Shown: positions 1-9,691 of the stretch, one piece after another
Layout: every line of letters begins with the position of its first letter
How positions within the stretch are numbered: the first letter of the stretch is position 1
Program-made: the position numbers and the translations under genes
Notes under the pieces: generated by a model
The model's database searches: none
Told to the model about the DNA's origin: nothing
Seen by the model: the letters and a program-made list of their open reading frames with translations, nothing else
Origin: CAYFQB01 sp964345225
GTDB taxonomy: Bacteria > Nitrospirota > Thermodesulfovibrionia > Thermodesulfovibrionales > UBA6898
Length of the DNA stretch: 64,000 bases
NCBI GenBank assembly: GCA_964345225.1
Contig: CAYFQB010000009.1
Span: 1-64,000, forward strand
Reading direction: 5' to 3'

Positions 1-1215
1 TATATGGAGGTTGAAGTCAAAGATGCTGTGGATTATCATTGTGAATGCTGATGAGACAGCGGCTATAAGGAGTATTCCTCTTCTTCCCTGAAGACTGCTT
101 TTTGTTATCGAATATATCATGAGGGAAACGAAAGTTATAAGAAATATTATGCCGATAATACCTGTTTCTAAAAAGAATTCAAGGTAGTCATTATGTGCAT
201 GGTCATAAATAACTTTTTGTAATTCGACTGGGGAATATAGAGGAAATATATTGATGAATGTGCCAAGACCGGAACCTGTAAATATGAAGTCTGTGAATGC
301 AGTGAGGGTAGCTGACCATACGATCAGACGACTTTCTTTAGTTATGTCGGTCTGGTAGAACCTGTCTATTATGGGGTCTATGCCGAGGTAAAGGAGATAG
401 CATGAAAGGACTATCAGGAAGAACCCTATTGCCCATATCCTTTTCTTTTCAACCCTGCTGATTAAAATCAGTACAGAGAATAATGCAATGCCTGAAGAGA
501 AACCGATTATACCTCCGCGTGACAGGGAAAAGAAGAGGGCTACTGCCATAATGACTGTAATAAATCCGAAAAGAATCTTTTTTTCCCTTTCCCTGCTTGT
601 AAGTGAAATGCCAAGGCCAAGCGGTATGAGCATGCCGATAAGGCCTGCAAAGTGGTTTCTGTTGACAAAGGGGCCGAATGGGGTTCCACCCTGCGTCAGT
701 TCTCTGAACCAATAGATTTTTTCGTTCCAGGTTGCCTTCTGTGCTATTGCGAATATGGAAAGGCTGAATCCGAATACCACGAGTATCTTTATCATCCCGG
801 TCAGATTATCCCTGTCTTTGAAATTCTGCATTGCAATGTAGAAGATAATGAAGAATGCAACGAATCTGAGCAACTCAGTCACTGTCCTGTAAGTATGCTG
901 ACTTATATGCATTGACTGATTAGTGTCAAGGGAGTAAAAGTTCTGCATCTCGAATGCAGAGGGAGAGATGAGCTGCAGAAAGGCAGTAGGAACAGGTATA
1001 ACCTGTATAAAGGCATAAATTATGAATGCTGCTCCGGTTGCAAGCAGAAGTTTCTCATTACCTTGAATGCTCTGGTGATTGTACTTCCCCCTTAATATCC
1101 ATATAAGTCCGAGCGTGAATATCATTGTGAGGATGAGTGTTGAGGACCATATCTCAACAGTACCGAATAAGAGCACGGAAAGTATTAATATAAAAGATAA
1201 AATATTATTTGTCAT
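1..1215 (-). CDS. O-antigen ligase / polysaccharide polymerase (Wzy_C type), 3' part cut by window edge
   Basis: An open minus-strand frame of 405 codons runs from an ATG at 1213-1215 off the left edge. The translation is strongly hydrophobic with many membrane helices. It has a large loop containing the motif NRNHFAGLIGM, and near the edge DHAHNDYLEFFLETG and HSIFDFNLHI, which are typical of the O-antigen ligase/polymerase family (Wzy_C, PF04932). The family polymerises or transfers lipid-linked glycans on the periplasmic side of the inner membrane. The start overlaps the end of the J-domain gene by 11 bases, so it is the last visible gene of the exopolysaccharide operon. Whether it is a polymerase or a ligase cannot be told from sequence. 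Confidence 0.88.
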   Translation of the reverse strand, partial: MTNNILSFILILSVLLFGTVEIWSSTLILTMIFTLGLIWILRGKYNHQSIQGNEKLLLATGAAFIIYAFIQVIPVPTAFLQLISPSAFEMQNFYSLDTNQSMHISQHTYRTVTELLRFVAFFIIFYIAMQNFKDRDNLTGMIKILVVFGFSLSIFAIAQKATWNEKIYWFRELTQGGTPFGPFVNRNHFAGLIGMLIPLGLGISLTSREREKKILFGFITVIMAVALFFSLSRGGIIGFSSGIALFSVLILISRVEKKRIWAIGFFLIVLSCYLLYLGIDPIIDRFYQTDITKESRLIVWSATLTAFTDFIFTGSGLGTFINIFPLYSPVELQKVIYDHAHNDYLEFFLETGIIGIIFLITFVSLMIYSITKSSLQGRRGILLIAAVSSAFTMIIHSIFDFNLHI

Positions 1216-2551
1216 AGTTCATGCTTATTATTTTGAGAGAATCGTTTTCTTTGACAAGTTTCCAGTAAATCTTGCCTGTATAACTGTTCCACTGGTCCTC
1301 TGCAGAGAAATATCGTTCTATGTTATAGACACCTGAGACAAAGGCATCTGGACCTTCTATCCTTATTGAAATGTCCTGAAGTTTGTAGTATTTTATTTTT
1401 TCGCTGAAGGTGTCTTTATATGCCATGAGTATAGCTTCGTAGTCCATGTAATTATTTTCGACTGCTGAGTATGAGAATAATGACATGAAGGTATTAATGT
1501 CGCTTTTTTCATAGGCCGTTATGTATTGCTGGATGAAATTTTCGACTTCTGTTTTTGTTATTTGGGAGGGCTCGATAGGAGCAGGGCGCAGGGAGCTCGG
1601 AGCAGGGGGATTACTGCCAACTGACGTTGGCGTTTGACGCATAGCGCTTGGCGCATGGCGCATAGCGTTTTGAGCAGGGGGATTACTGCCAACTGACGTT
1701 GGCGTTTGACGCATAGCGCTTGGCGCATGGCGGTCAGAGTCAGGCTTGAGATTGCTTTGTCCCGAAGATTCGGGACTCGCAATGACAGATGAAGGAGCTG
1801 GGCGGAGGGGGTTTGGTGCAGGGATGAGGGAGGTTTCGATGTGGGATGAGCGGTTTTGGATGTATATAAAGGCTATGAATACCAGAGCGGCCAAGATGTA
1901 TAGTCCAACAAGTATCCTGGGAAGATATCTTCTTGTTCTGGGCCATGTATAGTCCATAGTATAATTACCGGTGTGCTTACCCCGTAAAGAAATCTCTGGC
2001 TTTCCACGGGTCCTGCTCCGTAAAAAAGCCCAGTGCTTTCTACGGGGTAAAGAAGAAGGTTTTATATCTATAGCATCTTCTATCAGTTTTTTGTCGTATG
2101 CCATTCTTTTCGAATCATCCTTTAACGTGTTGTATGCTTCATTGACTTTTTTTGCCCTCTCAGAGACCCATTCCTCGTCTCCCTGCTGGTGGTCGGGGTG
2201 GTACAGAAGCATAAGCCTTTTCCAGCGCTCTCTTATTGCGTCCTGTGATGCATTTCGCGGCAGTCCCAGTGTTATGTAGTAATTGTTTTCAGGATTAAAG
2301 TGCATTTTTGATATAACAAAGTTGGCGCTGTCAACGAGATACTTGATGTCCAGCCCATTCCTTGATGCAAAATCTCTGATGGCATCAGTAGTGCGAGATA
2401 TATCAATAAGGGCGTCAAAACAGTGAATGGCATCCCTGTAGAGCTTCTCATGTTGAATACCCTTGTAAGACTGTATTATTAACCTTAAAGCTTTTTGAAT
2501 CTGCTCTTTGTCAGGTCTGTCATCTGTTTCAGGGTTATCCCGTCTATCCAT
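1205..2551 (-). CDS. Membrane-anchored J-domain protein with repeat-rich linker and NTF2-like C-terminus
   Basis: 448 residues. A J-domain lies at about residues 92-160 (YYITLGLP start, HPD motif in LLYHPDHQQGD), so it could recruit an Hsp70. One membrane helix follows at about 210-230 (VGLYILAALVFIAFIYI). A proline- and alanine-rich linker leads to a C-terminal SnoaL/NTF2-like domain at about 325-448. An SD (GAGGGA) five bases before ATG 2551 supports the start although it lies 67 bases inside the upstream gene. The linker is made of DNA repeats: a 61-bp unit occurs twice in frame (1600-1660, 1672-1732) and other intergenic repeat types lie beside it. Position in the EPS operon suggests a role in assembly or quality control of the export machinery (inference). 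Confidence 0.8.
   Translation of the reverse strand: MDRRDNPETDDRPDKEQIQKALRLIIQSYKGIQHEKLYRDAIHCFDALIDISRTTDAIRDFASRNGLDIKYLVDSANFVISKMHFNPENNYYITLGLPRNASQDAIRERWKRLMLLYHPDHQQGDEEWVSERAKKVNEAYNTLKDDSKRMAYDKKLIEDAIDIKPSSLPRRKHWAFLRSRTRGKPEISLRGKHTGNYTMDYTWPRTRRYLPRILVGLYILAALVFIAFIYIQNRSSHIETSLIPAPNPLRPAPSSVIASPESSGQSNLKPDSDRHAPSAMRQTPTSVGSNPPAQNAMRHAPSAMRQTPTSVGSNPPAPSSLRPAPIEPSQITKTEVENFIQQYITAYEKSDINTFMSLFSYSAVENNYMDYEAILMAYKDTFSEKIKYYKLQDISIRIEGPDAFVSGVYNIERYFSAEDQWNSYTGKIYWKLVKENDSLKIISMNYDK
1600..1732 (-). repeat. Two identical 61-bp direct repeats inside coding sequence
   Basis: Positions 1600-1660 and 1672-1732 are identical and 72 bp apart, so the reading frame is kept. The unit contains heptamer words (GCATAGC, GCTTGGC, GCATGGC) that fill intergenic gaps elsewhere in the window. 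Confidence 0.9.
1746..1792 (-). repeat. TCATTGCGAG...GCAATCTC-type interspersed element within coding sequence
   Basis: On the minus strand the stretch reads GTCATTGCGAG, a small palindrome (TCCCGAA/TTCGGGA), then AAAGCAATCTC. This layout matches a short interspersed sequence that I recall from many bacterial genomes. Here it encodes part of the J-domain protein linker. Confidence 0.5.
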
Positions 2552-3789
2552 GCTGTTCCCTCGATCTTGTTAGCAAACTTGGTTGACCTTGCCCTTCTTA
2601 TTTTTACGATTATGGCATTGCAATCAACCGGTGTTTCAAAATCAACTGAAACCTCTCTCCAGAAAGTAGAGCCGGTTATTGTATCTGAATTTTTATTAAG
2701 GCCGCTGCACTTATGTCCCTGAACACTTATGAATATTCCGTTTGTTGTTGTGATGGAACTAGTCTTTATATAACCTTTTAGTTTGTATGGTGTGCCTGGA
2801 TTAACCCTGACTACCTGTTGAGCAATTGTTATATCAGGGTTGTGCCTTCCGTCAAACGTGACTCCTATGGAGCGGCTGCCCTTCATCCGGATTATATCAT
2901 CAAGGAAGACATCGGCACCTTCAACCTCCCTGACAGACCAGTCGAACCCGCCGTTAAGTATTTCATTCTCAAAGCTCGGATTCCAGATCAGAGAGGAAGG
3001 GTCATTTTCTGACAGATCCTCTATCCTGTCTGTTATTTTTTTCCAGGCAGTTTCTGCGTCGTCATAGAGGCTGTTGTTTATCAGGAAGTTGACATATGAA
3101 ATAAATAAATTCCTGTCAAGGTTGTCTTTGTCGAGTATTGCCCAGACCTCCCGGGACTCATCTGTCCTTTTTGTACTGAGGAGATACATCAGGTATCTGG
3201 ACTGGTATGAGTATGATCCGGGAACGAGACTGGCAAAGATATATTCGTTGTTAAGGCGGAGTTTCCAGCACAGGTCATAGACTTCTCTCTGCCTCTCGGG
3301 CATGAGAAGGATGTATTGTTTGAGGGCGCTTACAGCCTTGTGTGACATGTTGTTAATAAGCCAGAAAGTAGCTGCATCCCACATCAGATCCGGGTTATTA
3401 GGGTTGAGCTTTACTGCCCTTTTTAGTGCATGTTCTGCCTTGTCATTCTGTCCTTTTATCTGGTAGACCTTTGAAAGGTTAATCCATGCGCCGGCCTGAA
3501 GAGGATTTAATTTCACTGAACTGGTGTAATGTTTAACTGCCTTTTCAAGATCAGGATTGGTAATGTTCAGATGATAATATCTTCCGAGCAGGTAGTGATA
3601 TGTAGCGTTGTCTTTATCATACTGCAAAGCAGATGACAGCCCTTTTTCATCTGCATTTTCGAGCGAAAGCCAGCCTATAAAAGGTTTTGACAGGGTCCAG
3701 ATGAGGATGGCATAAACCAAGATTGCAAGAAAGGGGAGCACGAGGTTAGATACAGCCCCTTCCTGCCTGTTTAGTCTATTTATTTTCAT
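2485..3789 (-). CDS. TPR protein with C-terminal carbohydrate-binding-like domain, EPS operon
   Basis: About 434 residues from ATG 3789, which overlaps the wzc stop by 14 bases (translational coupling). A longer frame to 3840 exists but lies further inside wzc. An N-terminal membrane helix (LVLPFLAILVYAILIWTL) is followed by TPR-like repeats at about residues 45-170 (e.g. AGAWINLSKVYQIKGQNDKA). A beta-sandwich resembling CBM_4_9-type carbohydrate-binding modules spans about 275-420, starting at NPSFENEILNGGFDW and ending with WIDGITL. TPR/CBM fusions are common in exopolysaccharide loci, where they may bind nascent polymer in the periplasm. Exact role unknown. Confidence 0.8.
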   Translation of the reverse strand: MKINRLNRQEGAVSNLVLPFLAILVYAILIWTLSKPFIGWLSLENADEKGLSSALQYDKDNATYHYLLGRYYHLNITNPDLEKAVKHYTSSVKLNPLQAGAWINLSKVYQIKGQNDKAEHALKRAVKLNPNNPDLMWDAATFWLINNMSHKAVSALKQYILLMPERQREVYDLCWKLRLNNEYIFASLVPGSYSYQSRYLMYLLSTKRTDESREVWAILDKDNLDRNLFISYVNFLINNSLYDDAETAWKKITDRIEDLSENDPSSLIWNPSFENEILNGGFDWSVREVEGADVFLDDIIRMKGSRSIGVTFDGRHNPDITIAQQVVRVNPGTPYKLKGYIKTSSITTTNGIFISVQGHKCSGLNKNSDTITGSTFWREVSVDFETPVDCNAIIVKIRRARSTKFANKIEGTAWIDGITLKQMTDLTKSRFKKL

Positions 3790-6028
3790 CGCTGCCGTAA
3801 TGCTGATAGTAGTAGTGATAATAAGAGTGATAATAGCCATATTTCAGGTTTGACTCATGTATGGCATTAAGGACAACCCCGAGCACCTTTGAATTGAGGC
3901 TTTCGAGTATCCTCTTTGCATGCTGTGTTGCCTCTCTTGAGGTCTTACCTGACTTGACAACCATTATGACCCCATCAGTCTGTGTGCTTGCTATGGCAGC
4001 ATCAGCAAGTCCGAGTAAGGGAGGTGTGTCAATCACAACAAAATTATAAAGCGGGTATAGACTGTCTATTAAATCCCTCAGCCTGTATGAACTGAGGAGT
4101 TCGGCAGGATTTGGTGCAGTTGGTCCTGAAGTCAGGACATCAAGGTGCGGTATGTCTGTATGTTGTATTAGCCCTTCGGTGAATTCTTCGTTACCTGAGA
4201 GAAAAGAGGAGAGTCCTGATGTATTGTTAACTTTGAATACCTTGTGCATCCTTGGTTTGCGCATATCTGCATCAATGAGCACCACCTTTGAATCAGATTT
4301 TGTGAGACTTACCGCTGTGTTTATTGCGGTAGTTGTCTTGCCTTCCTCTCTTCCGGGGCTTGTAACAAGCATCACCTTGGGAGGCTTACCCGCTGTGGAG
4401 AAGAGCAGGAAGGTCCTTATTGATGAATAGGACTCACTGAACTGGCTCTTGCTGTCCAGGTGGCTGATGTACTCTATGGGTACAGTCGATTCCTTTATGC
4501 TGAGATAAGGGACGAGGCCGAGTGACGGCATGTATGTTCTCTTTTCTATATCTTCAGGGGTCTTTATCGTGTTATCAAGGTATTCTGCAAAGAATGCGAG
4601 CCCGACCCCTCCGAAAAGGCCAACTATCAATGACAATAGGATATTAAGTCTTTTCTTGGGTTTGTAAGGAGACCTGGGGACTTCAGCCCTGTCGAGAATC
4701 TGTATGTTGCTGGAGGTGAGGCTTGCCGAGATACCTGTCTCCTTTAATCTCTGGAGAAGTCCGTTGTAAAGTTCCTTGTTTGTGTCTGCTTCTCTTTTGA
4801 GTATCTGGTATTGGACTGAACGGCTGTTGAGGTCGAGCGCCTCCTGTTTCTGTTTTTCGAATTCTGATATAAGGTAGTTTTCACGATTCAAGGCAGCCTT
4901 GTAGTCACTTTCAATGCTTGTGACAACTTTTTCTGTCTCGATATCGATTCTCATTTTTATCTGGTTGATATTTTCATTCAGCCTCACCATTTTCGGATAG
5001 TCAGGCTTGTAAATCTTCAGATTCTGGTGATATTCGGATTCAAGTCCTGCAAGGTCCTTCTTTAAAGACAGGATCAGAGAATTGCCCATTACAATAGAAC
5101 TTGAGGCAGGGTCTCCGGAGGTTATCTCGTTGTAAAATGCTTCCCTTCTTATTCTGTCAGATACAGCAGAGGTAAGCTCGGTAGATAACTCGGAAAGTCT
5201 TTTCAGGATTATATTTTCGCTGTCGATGTCCTGTCTCTGATTATCGAGGAAGATAATCTCGTATCTGGCTGCATATTCGTTCAGTTTCTCCTCTGATTGC
5301 TCCACCTTTGCCTTCATTGCCTCAAGCTGTTTTTCGAGCCAGTCCCTTGCCTGCTGGGTAGCCTCAAACTTTGATTCCATGTTTAAATCTATGAAAGATT
5401 TTGCGATAGAATCTGTGACTTTTGTGGAGAGCTCAGGGTCGTAGGATGCAAAGCTGACGTCAACCAGCCTTGATTTTCTCTGGGGGCTTACTTCAACCCT
5501 GCTGATAAAGCTGTCAACAAGAGAAGAGTCGATGGCGTCTTCTTTGAAAGGGTTATCCATTTTCAGGAGGGTGTCCTGTTTGAGGACTGAGGCGGTTTTT
5601 ACTTCTTTGTCCTTGTTTGAAAACTCCGGGTTTGAGGCAAGCTTCATATTCCGGATTACACGCCTGGCAAGGTTCCTTGACTGCAGGATCTTGTACTGGG
5701 TCTGGTAGTAATCTTCTTCGGCCCTTTCAACTGCATAGACATCCTTGAATGTGAGTATCTGGGGAATCTCCTTGTCTATTTTTATGGTGGTGGTTGCCTT
5801 GTACTGCGGCTTCATCATGAATGTTGCGATTGTGACTGTTGTGACGACTGCAATGAAGAATGTTAATACAATCCATTTTCTCCGCAGTATTACCTGGAGA
5901 TAGTCCCTGAGGTGTACCTCTTCTTCTGTATAAGGATAGTAAGTGCCGGGCACAACAGGGTAATCTTTAGGCCTCTCGAGTGCCCTGTTCCTGTTTTCGC
6001 TGTTTATGTTGTTATTTTCATCTCTCAT
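3776..6028 (-). CDS. wzc: Polysaccharide co-polymerase / tyrosine autokinase (Wzc-type)
   Basis: 750 residues. An N-terminal Wzz domain has a membrane helix at about 52-72 (WIVLTFFIAVVTTVTIATF), then a long periplasmic coiled coil (about 180-420) and a second helix near 470-490. The cytoplasmic BY-kinase domain has Walker A (GREEGKTTTA), Walker A' (VVLIDADMRKP) and Walker B (FVVIDTPPLLG). The C-terminus is a tyrosine cluster (YGYYHSYYHYYYQHYG), the autophosphorylation tail. Such proteins control chain length and export of exopolysaccharide with Wza. The start is 5 bases after the wza stop, so the genes are co-transcribed. Full-length for the family. Confidence 0.95.
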   Translation of the reverse strand: MRDENNNINSENRNRALERPKDYPVVPGTYYPYTEEEVHLRDYLQVILRRKWIVLTFFIAVVTTVTIATFMMKPQYKATTTIKIDKEIPQILTFKDVYAVERAEEDYYQTQYKILQSRNLARRVIRNMKLASNPEFSNKDKEVKTASVLKQDTLLKMDNPFKEDAIDSSLVDSFISRVEVSPQRKSRLVDVSFASYDPELSTKVTDSIAKSFIDLNMESKFEATQQARDWLEKQLEAMKAKVEQSEEKLNEYAARYEIIFLDNQRQDIDSENIILKRLSELSTELTSAVSDRIRREAFYNEITSGDPASSSIVMGNSLILSLKKDLAGLESEYHQNLKIYKPDYPKMVRLNENINQIKMRIDIETEKVVTSIESDYKAALNRENYLISEFEKQKQEALDLNSRSVQYQILKREADTNKELYNGLLQRLKETGISASLTSSNIQILDRAEVPRSPYKPKKRLNILLSLIVGLFGGVGLAFFAEYLDNTIKTPEDIEKRTYMPSLGLVPYLSIKESTVPIEYISHLDSKSQFSESYSSIRTFLLFSTAGKPPKVMLVTSPGREEGKTTTAINTAVSLTKSDSKVVLIDADMRKPRMHKVFKVNNTSGLSSFLSGNEEFTEGLIQHTDIPHLDVLTSGPTAPNPAELLSSYRLRDLIDSLYPLYNFVVIDTPPLLGLADAAIASTQTDGVIMVVKSGKTSREATQHAKRILESLNSKVLGVVLNAIHESNLKYGYYHSYYHYYYQHYGSDENK

Positions 6029-6033
6029 AGTGT

Positions 6034-7044
6034 TTAAAAACCTACTGTTGTTGTACCGAAAGTTACCGCCCCTCTTATAGTTCTTACAAATCCGTTAAAA
6101 AAGCTCTTAATACCGCTTTTAGGCACAATTATTATGTCATTATCAGCAATGACAATGTCTGGTTTGCTACCGTCCCTTATATCATCATAGTCAGTATAGA
6201 TTACTTCTCTTTCCCCTATGCCGTTGTCACGGAATATCCTTACATCACCTAGAGCAGCGTCGGGAGTTGCTCCCTTGGCTATTGACAGTGCCTGTATAAG
6301 AGATGTTCTGCCTTTCATGGTATATACTCCCGGTGACCTGACCTCGCCATCAACAAAAAAGATTCCACCTCTTGGAACGTTAATTAAATCACCTGCAAAG
6401 ACCGGTATGTTAAGAGAAAGGTTGCCTTTTAACAGTAGCTCTTCGAGGTCAATGACAATAGTCTGAGCGCCGGGATTATTTCCAGCTTTTTGTGAAGGGC
6501 GGATAATATAGCAGATATTGCCTGCATCATTTGAAACACCGCCTGCCATCATCAGCATGTCAATCAGGTATCTCTGACCGGTTACAGTGAATATCTGGGG
6601 ATTTTTGACAGCCCCGATGACTGATATCCTATGGCTTTTATACTCTTTGACATAGACCGTTACAACGGTCTCTTCAACATATTTTTCGAGCTTTTTTGCT
6701 ATTAGCTTTTCGGTTTGTGAAGTTGTAAGTCCCTCTACTTTAAGAATTCCGACAAGCGGCAAAGCTATTTCACCCTTTGAACTAACCCTTACGGTCTTTT
6801 TAAGCTCTTCAACATTATATGCCTCGATCTCAAGCAGGTCTTCAGGTCCGATCAGATAAGCTTTTTCGATACCGCCATGCTGGCTGACAGCACTGAGCAT
6901 TATGGCTTCGTTGAGTTTGTCGGTTTTTTTCTGGTCTGCTAGATCGACGACTGCCGTGTGTTTGGATGTATAGCCACCACCACATGCTGACATGAGGAAT
7001 ACAACTAAAGCACTAAATATAAAAGTTGTTAAACTTTTATTCAT
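6034..7044 (-). CDS. wza: Polysaccharide export outer-membrane lipoprotein (Wza-like)
   Basis: 336 residues with a lipoprotein signal peptide ending in the lipobox LMSACGGG. A Poly_export domain (about 60-150; YLIGPEDLLEIEAYNVEEL) is followed by SLBB domains (about 155-300; ISVIGAVKNPQIFTV and FVDGEVRSPGVYTMKG). The family forms the outer-membrane channel for capsule or exopolysaccharide and docks with Wzc. It is the first gene of the minus-strand EPS operon, with an AT-rich upstream region that should hold the promoter. Confidence 0.93.
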   Translation of the reverse strand: MNKSLTTFIFSALVVFLMSACGGGYTSKHTAVVDLADQKKTDKLNEAIMLSAVSQHGGIEKAYLIGPEDLLEIEAYNVEELKKTVRVSSKGEIALPLVGILKVEGLTTSQTEKLIAKKLEKYVEETVVTVYVKEYKSHRISVIGAVKNPQIFTVTGQRYLIDMLMMAGGVSNDAGNICYIIRPSQKAGNNPGAQTIVIDLEELLLKGNLSLNIPVFAGDLINVPRGGIFFVDGEVRSPGVYTMKGRTSLIQALSIAKGATPDAALGDVRIFRDNGIGEREVIYTDYDDIRDGSKPDIVIADNDIIIVPKSGIKSFFNGFVRTIRGAVTFGTTTVGF

Positions 7045-7518
7045 TGAATATATTTATATTGAACAAATAAACACTGACTCACTGAGTTTATAAAACAAGT
7101 CTTTTAATTCCAAATTATAATTATTAAGAGAACAGTAAGAGTTAGATAAAAAATGTATACTACGGTATATGATATTTATCAACTATTAACATTTAAATTA
7201 ATAAATTAAATTAATAATATTTAAAACTATGATAATTAATTTTCAAATGTGATTTTTTGTAAAAAGTATAATAGAAGGTAAACAAAAATGCAATACTTAA
7301 ATAGATTGAAAAATGAAGATTGAGGGATTGAGGGAATCAGGAAAAAAAGTAGGAAGTAGGGAGTAGGAAGTAAGCAGTAGACAGTAAAGCAAAAAGAAAA
7401 ATGAAGATTAAGGGATTGAGGGATTATGGAAACGCAAAGCGCATGGCGCACGGCGCTAAGTGACAAGTAAGCAAAATGAAGAATGCAAAATGCAGATTGG
7501 AAATTGGAAATTTATAGA
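7045..7518. repeat. AT-rich gap upstream of wza with heptamer-type repeats
   Basis: The first 270 bases are very AT-rich and probably contain the wza promoter; no clear -35/-10 pair stands out. From about 7320 to 7510 the sequence is repeat-derived: AGTAGGAAGTAGGGAGTAGG words, two copies of an AAAATGAAGATT-GGGATTGAGGGA word, and GCGCATGGCGCACGGCGC. Confidence 0.75.
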
Positions 7519-8517
7519 TTATGGGACTGAGGGGCTTGCTATGCGACTGCCGCCACCGCCGCCGCCACCGCCACCTATTGCTAAACCTACGAGAGCAAGA
7601 CCAGCGAGAGCTACTGCAATTTTTGTTGAAAGAGATTTTGCTGCTGCTACTTCTTCAGCAGGAATTAAGGGTGCGACTTTTTTCCTTTCTATGACAGTGA
7701 CAAAAGTTTTCTCGAGAGGTTTTTCGAGCTTCTCGGAAATCAAATACTCGACTTCATAAGTTGTCAATCCCTCTACATGGTATGTATCATCGCCCGGGCC
7801 CGGGAATGAGATATTGCCCTGTTCATCTACCCTGACAGTGCCTTGAAATTCTTCAGTTTCTATTTTAAGCAGGTCTCCGGATCTGATTTTATATCTCTCC
7901 TCTATTGGCTTAATAGCTTCGACTTTATAAATTTTATTATCAGAGCCGATAAAAATGCTTTCACCTGCATTGATAAGTTTTGTCTCGGATGGGCTGATGC
8001 TTGATGATATTATTCCAGATATGTTTATTATTTCTGTACCTTTTTCATTTACAGAGACAGCTCCCAATGACCTTTGTGGTTTTTCATAACTGACTTTTTG
8101 AACTATACCTATTTCATTGTTTACCTGTATGGTAGTTGATTTTGTAGTAATTGTCAGCAATGATGAAGATTTGATGTTGAAAGCTATTATTCCTTTTGCA
8201 AGGGCTATTGAATAATCAGAAGCGGAGCCGTTAATGACGGCTATCGTCTCTTTTGAGATGTTTACCCTTGAGTCGTCTCTGAAAAATATGGATGCTACGC
8301 CATCATCTGTCCTGATCGCAGTATTTTGCAAGAGTGGATATGTATTTTTAGAAGGTTTCCACTGACCGGTTGAGGATTTAATGAATACTTCACCGTAGGT
8401 GTTAATTTCGCCGAGAGTTATTATGTTCTGGGCTGAGACTGTCGAAGGGATATAGAGTATGTTTGTAAAAGTGAATGCTATGGTGACTATTAGGGCAATC
8501 CAAACCTGTTTTTTCAA
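7519..8517 (-). CDS. FecR-domain plus Poly_export/SLBB-like envelope protein with Gly-rich tail
   Basis: 332 residues. A signal peptide (about 1-30, ending STVSAQ) precedes a FecR-like beta domain (about 40-190; AIRTDDGVASIFFRDDSRV). A Poly_export-like region follows (about 205-275; YKIRSGDLLKIETEEF, VDEQGNISFPGPG). Near the end are a hydrophobic segment (IAVALAGLALVGLAIG) and a run of ten glycines. It combines a sensory/peptidoglycan-type FecR fold with the export module of Wza, and sits just upstream of wza on the same strand. The likely role is an accessory component of exopolysaccharide export. The glycine run at the DNA level (CCGCCACCG repeats) may be slippage-prone. Confidence 0.8.
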   Translation of the reverse strand: MKKQVWIALIVTIAFTFTNILYIPSTVSAQNIITLGEINTYGEVFIKSSTGQWKPSKNTYPLLQNTAIRTDDGVASIFFRDDSRVNISKETIAVINGSASDYSIALAKGIIAFNIKSSSLLTITTKSTTIQVNNEIGIVQKVSYEKPQRSLGAVSVNEKGTEIINISGIISSSISPSETKLINAGESIFIGSDNKIYKVEAIKPIEERYKIRSGDLLKIETEEFQGTVRVDEQGNISFPGPGDDTYHVEGLTTYEVEYLISEKLEKPLEKTFVTVIERKKVAPLIPAEEVAAAKSLSTKIAVALAGLALVGLAIGGGGGGGGGSRIASPSVP

Positions 8518-8603
8518 TGATTTATCCTATATATATTTAACATTTGAATTGTAAATTAATACAATAATTAATAAGGAATTTTAGTTACACTAAGCTACTA
8601 ATA

Positions 8604-8630
8604 TTTATAACGAAATTATAAATTTGTCAA
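8604..8630 (-). promoter_or_regulatory. Candidate sigma-70 promoter for the FecR/SLBB gene
   Basis: On the minus strand TTGACA (8630-8625) is followed after 15 bases by TATAAA (8609-8604), about 87 bases upstream of the ATG. The spacer is shorter than the optimum 17, so this is tentative. Confidence 0.4.
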
Positions 8631-8767
8631 GTAGTTTTTTTATTTTGTCTTTTCAGAAATTAAGGCAGGCTTTAAATCCACCTGTTAAGAATTCGATATT
8701 ATTCAACTAAATACTTGATTTTTAACCCATTAGAAGAATATAACAACAATTTCTAATGGGGTGAACT

Positions 8768-8785
8768 TGGTGGCGGGGGGAGGAT

Positions 8786-8802
<17 letters not shown>
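8768..8802 (-). pseudogene. tRNA 3' fragment (attachment-site scar)
   Basis: 35 bases match the CCA end, acceptor 3' strand and T arm of the intact initiator tRNA at 9120-9196 with only two differences. Both keep T-stem pairing (position 51 A to G opposite T, position 64 T to C opposite G), so the fragment came from a once-functional tRNA rather than from simple decay. The 5' half is missing and the sequence passes directly into integrase code. Confidence 0.75.
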
Positions 8803-9196
<394 letters not shown>

Positions 9197-9691
9197 TTAA
9201 TGGATAATGACTAACATAACCTATAAAACTTTTTATTGTCAAATTAACCTTCGCATGGCGCAAAGCGCTTGGCGCATGGCGTTCTTTTTTGCTGCCTACT
9301 CTTTTTGAAAACTAAAGGTTACGTCTAAGGGTCACGGTTACGAGGCCCGTTTACTCCTCGCATGGCGCAAAGCGCTCGGCGCATAGCGTTCTTATTTGCT
9401 GCCTACTCTTTACTCTTTTTGAAAACTAAACGGTTACGTCTAAGGGTCACGGTTACGAGGCCCGTTTCGGTATTCGTCTGGCTGTTACGTCTTTTGGCTT
9501 TCCACGAATAACTTTTAACGTTTTACGATACGGGCGTCGTTACCGAATAACGTTACCGTTATCTTTTCGTTAATTTGACAAGCAGTTTAAATTAGATATG
9601 TGGTTTATGTTTTATCAACAGAATAAAATCGAATGAAATTTGGCACTGCTTAATATATAATAATATCACTTCCAGGGGTTTTTAAACAAAT
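9197..9691. repeat. Repeat-filled gap: tandem copies of a ~105-bp composite repeat
   Basis: From about 9254 to 9466 a composite of three parts occurs twice: GCGCAAAGCGC-type heptamers, a TGCCTACTCTTTTT block, and the GTTACGTCTAAGGGTCACGG core (9317-9352 and 9432-9466). Between 9467 and 9570 are degenerate GTTACG/CGTTAC words. The last 120 bases before cdaA are unique and AT-rich. Confidence 0.85.

Noticed and set aside
7460..7759. Plus-strand ORF with a run of prolines opposite the FecR/SLBB gene
   Set aside because: It is the antisense of the glycine-rich tail of the minus-strand gene.
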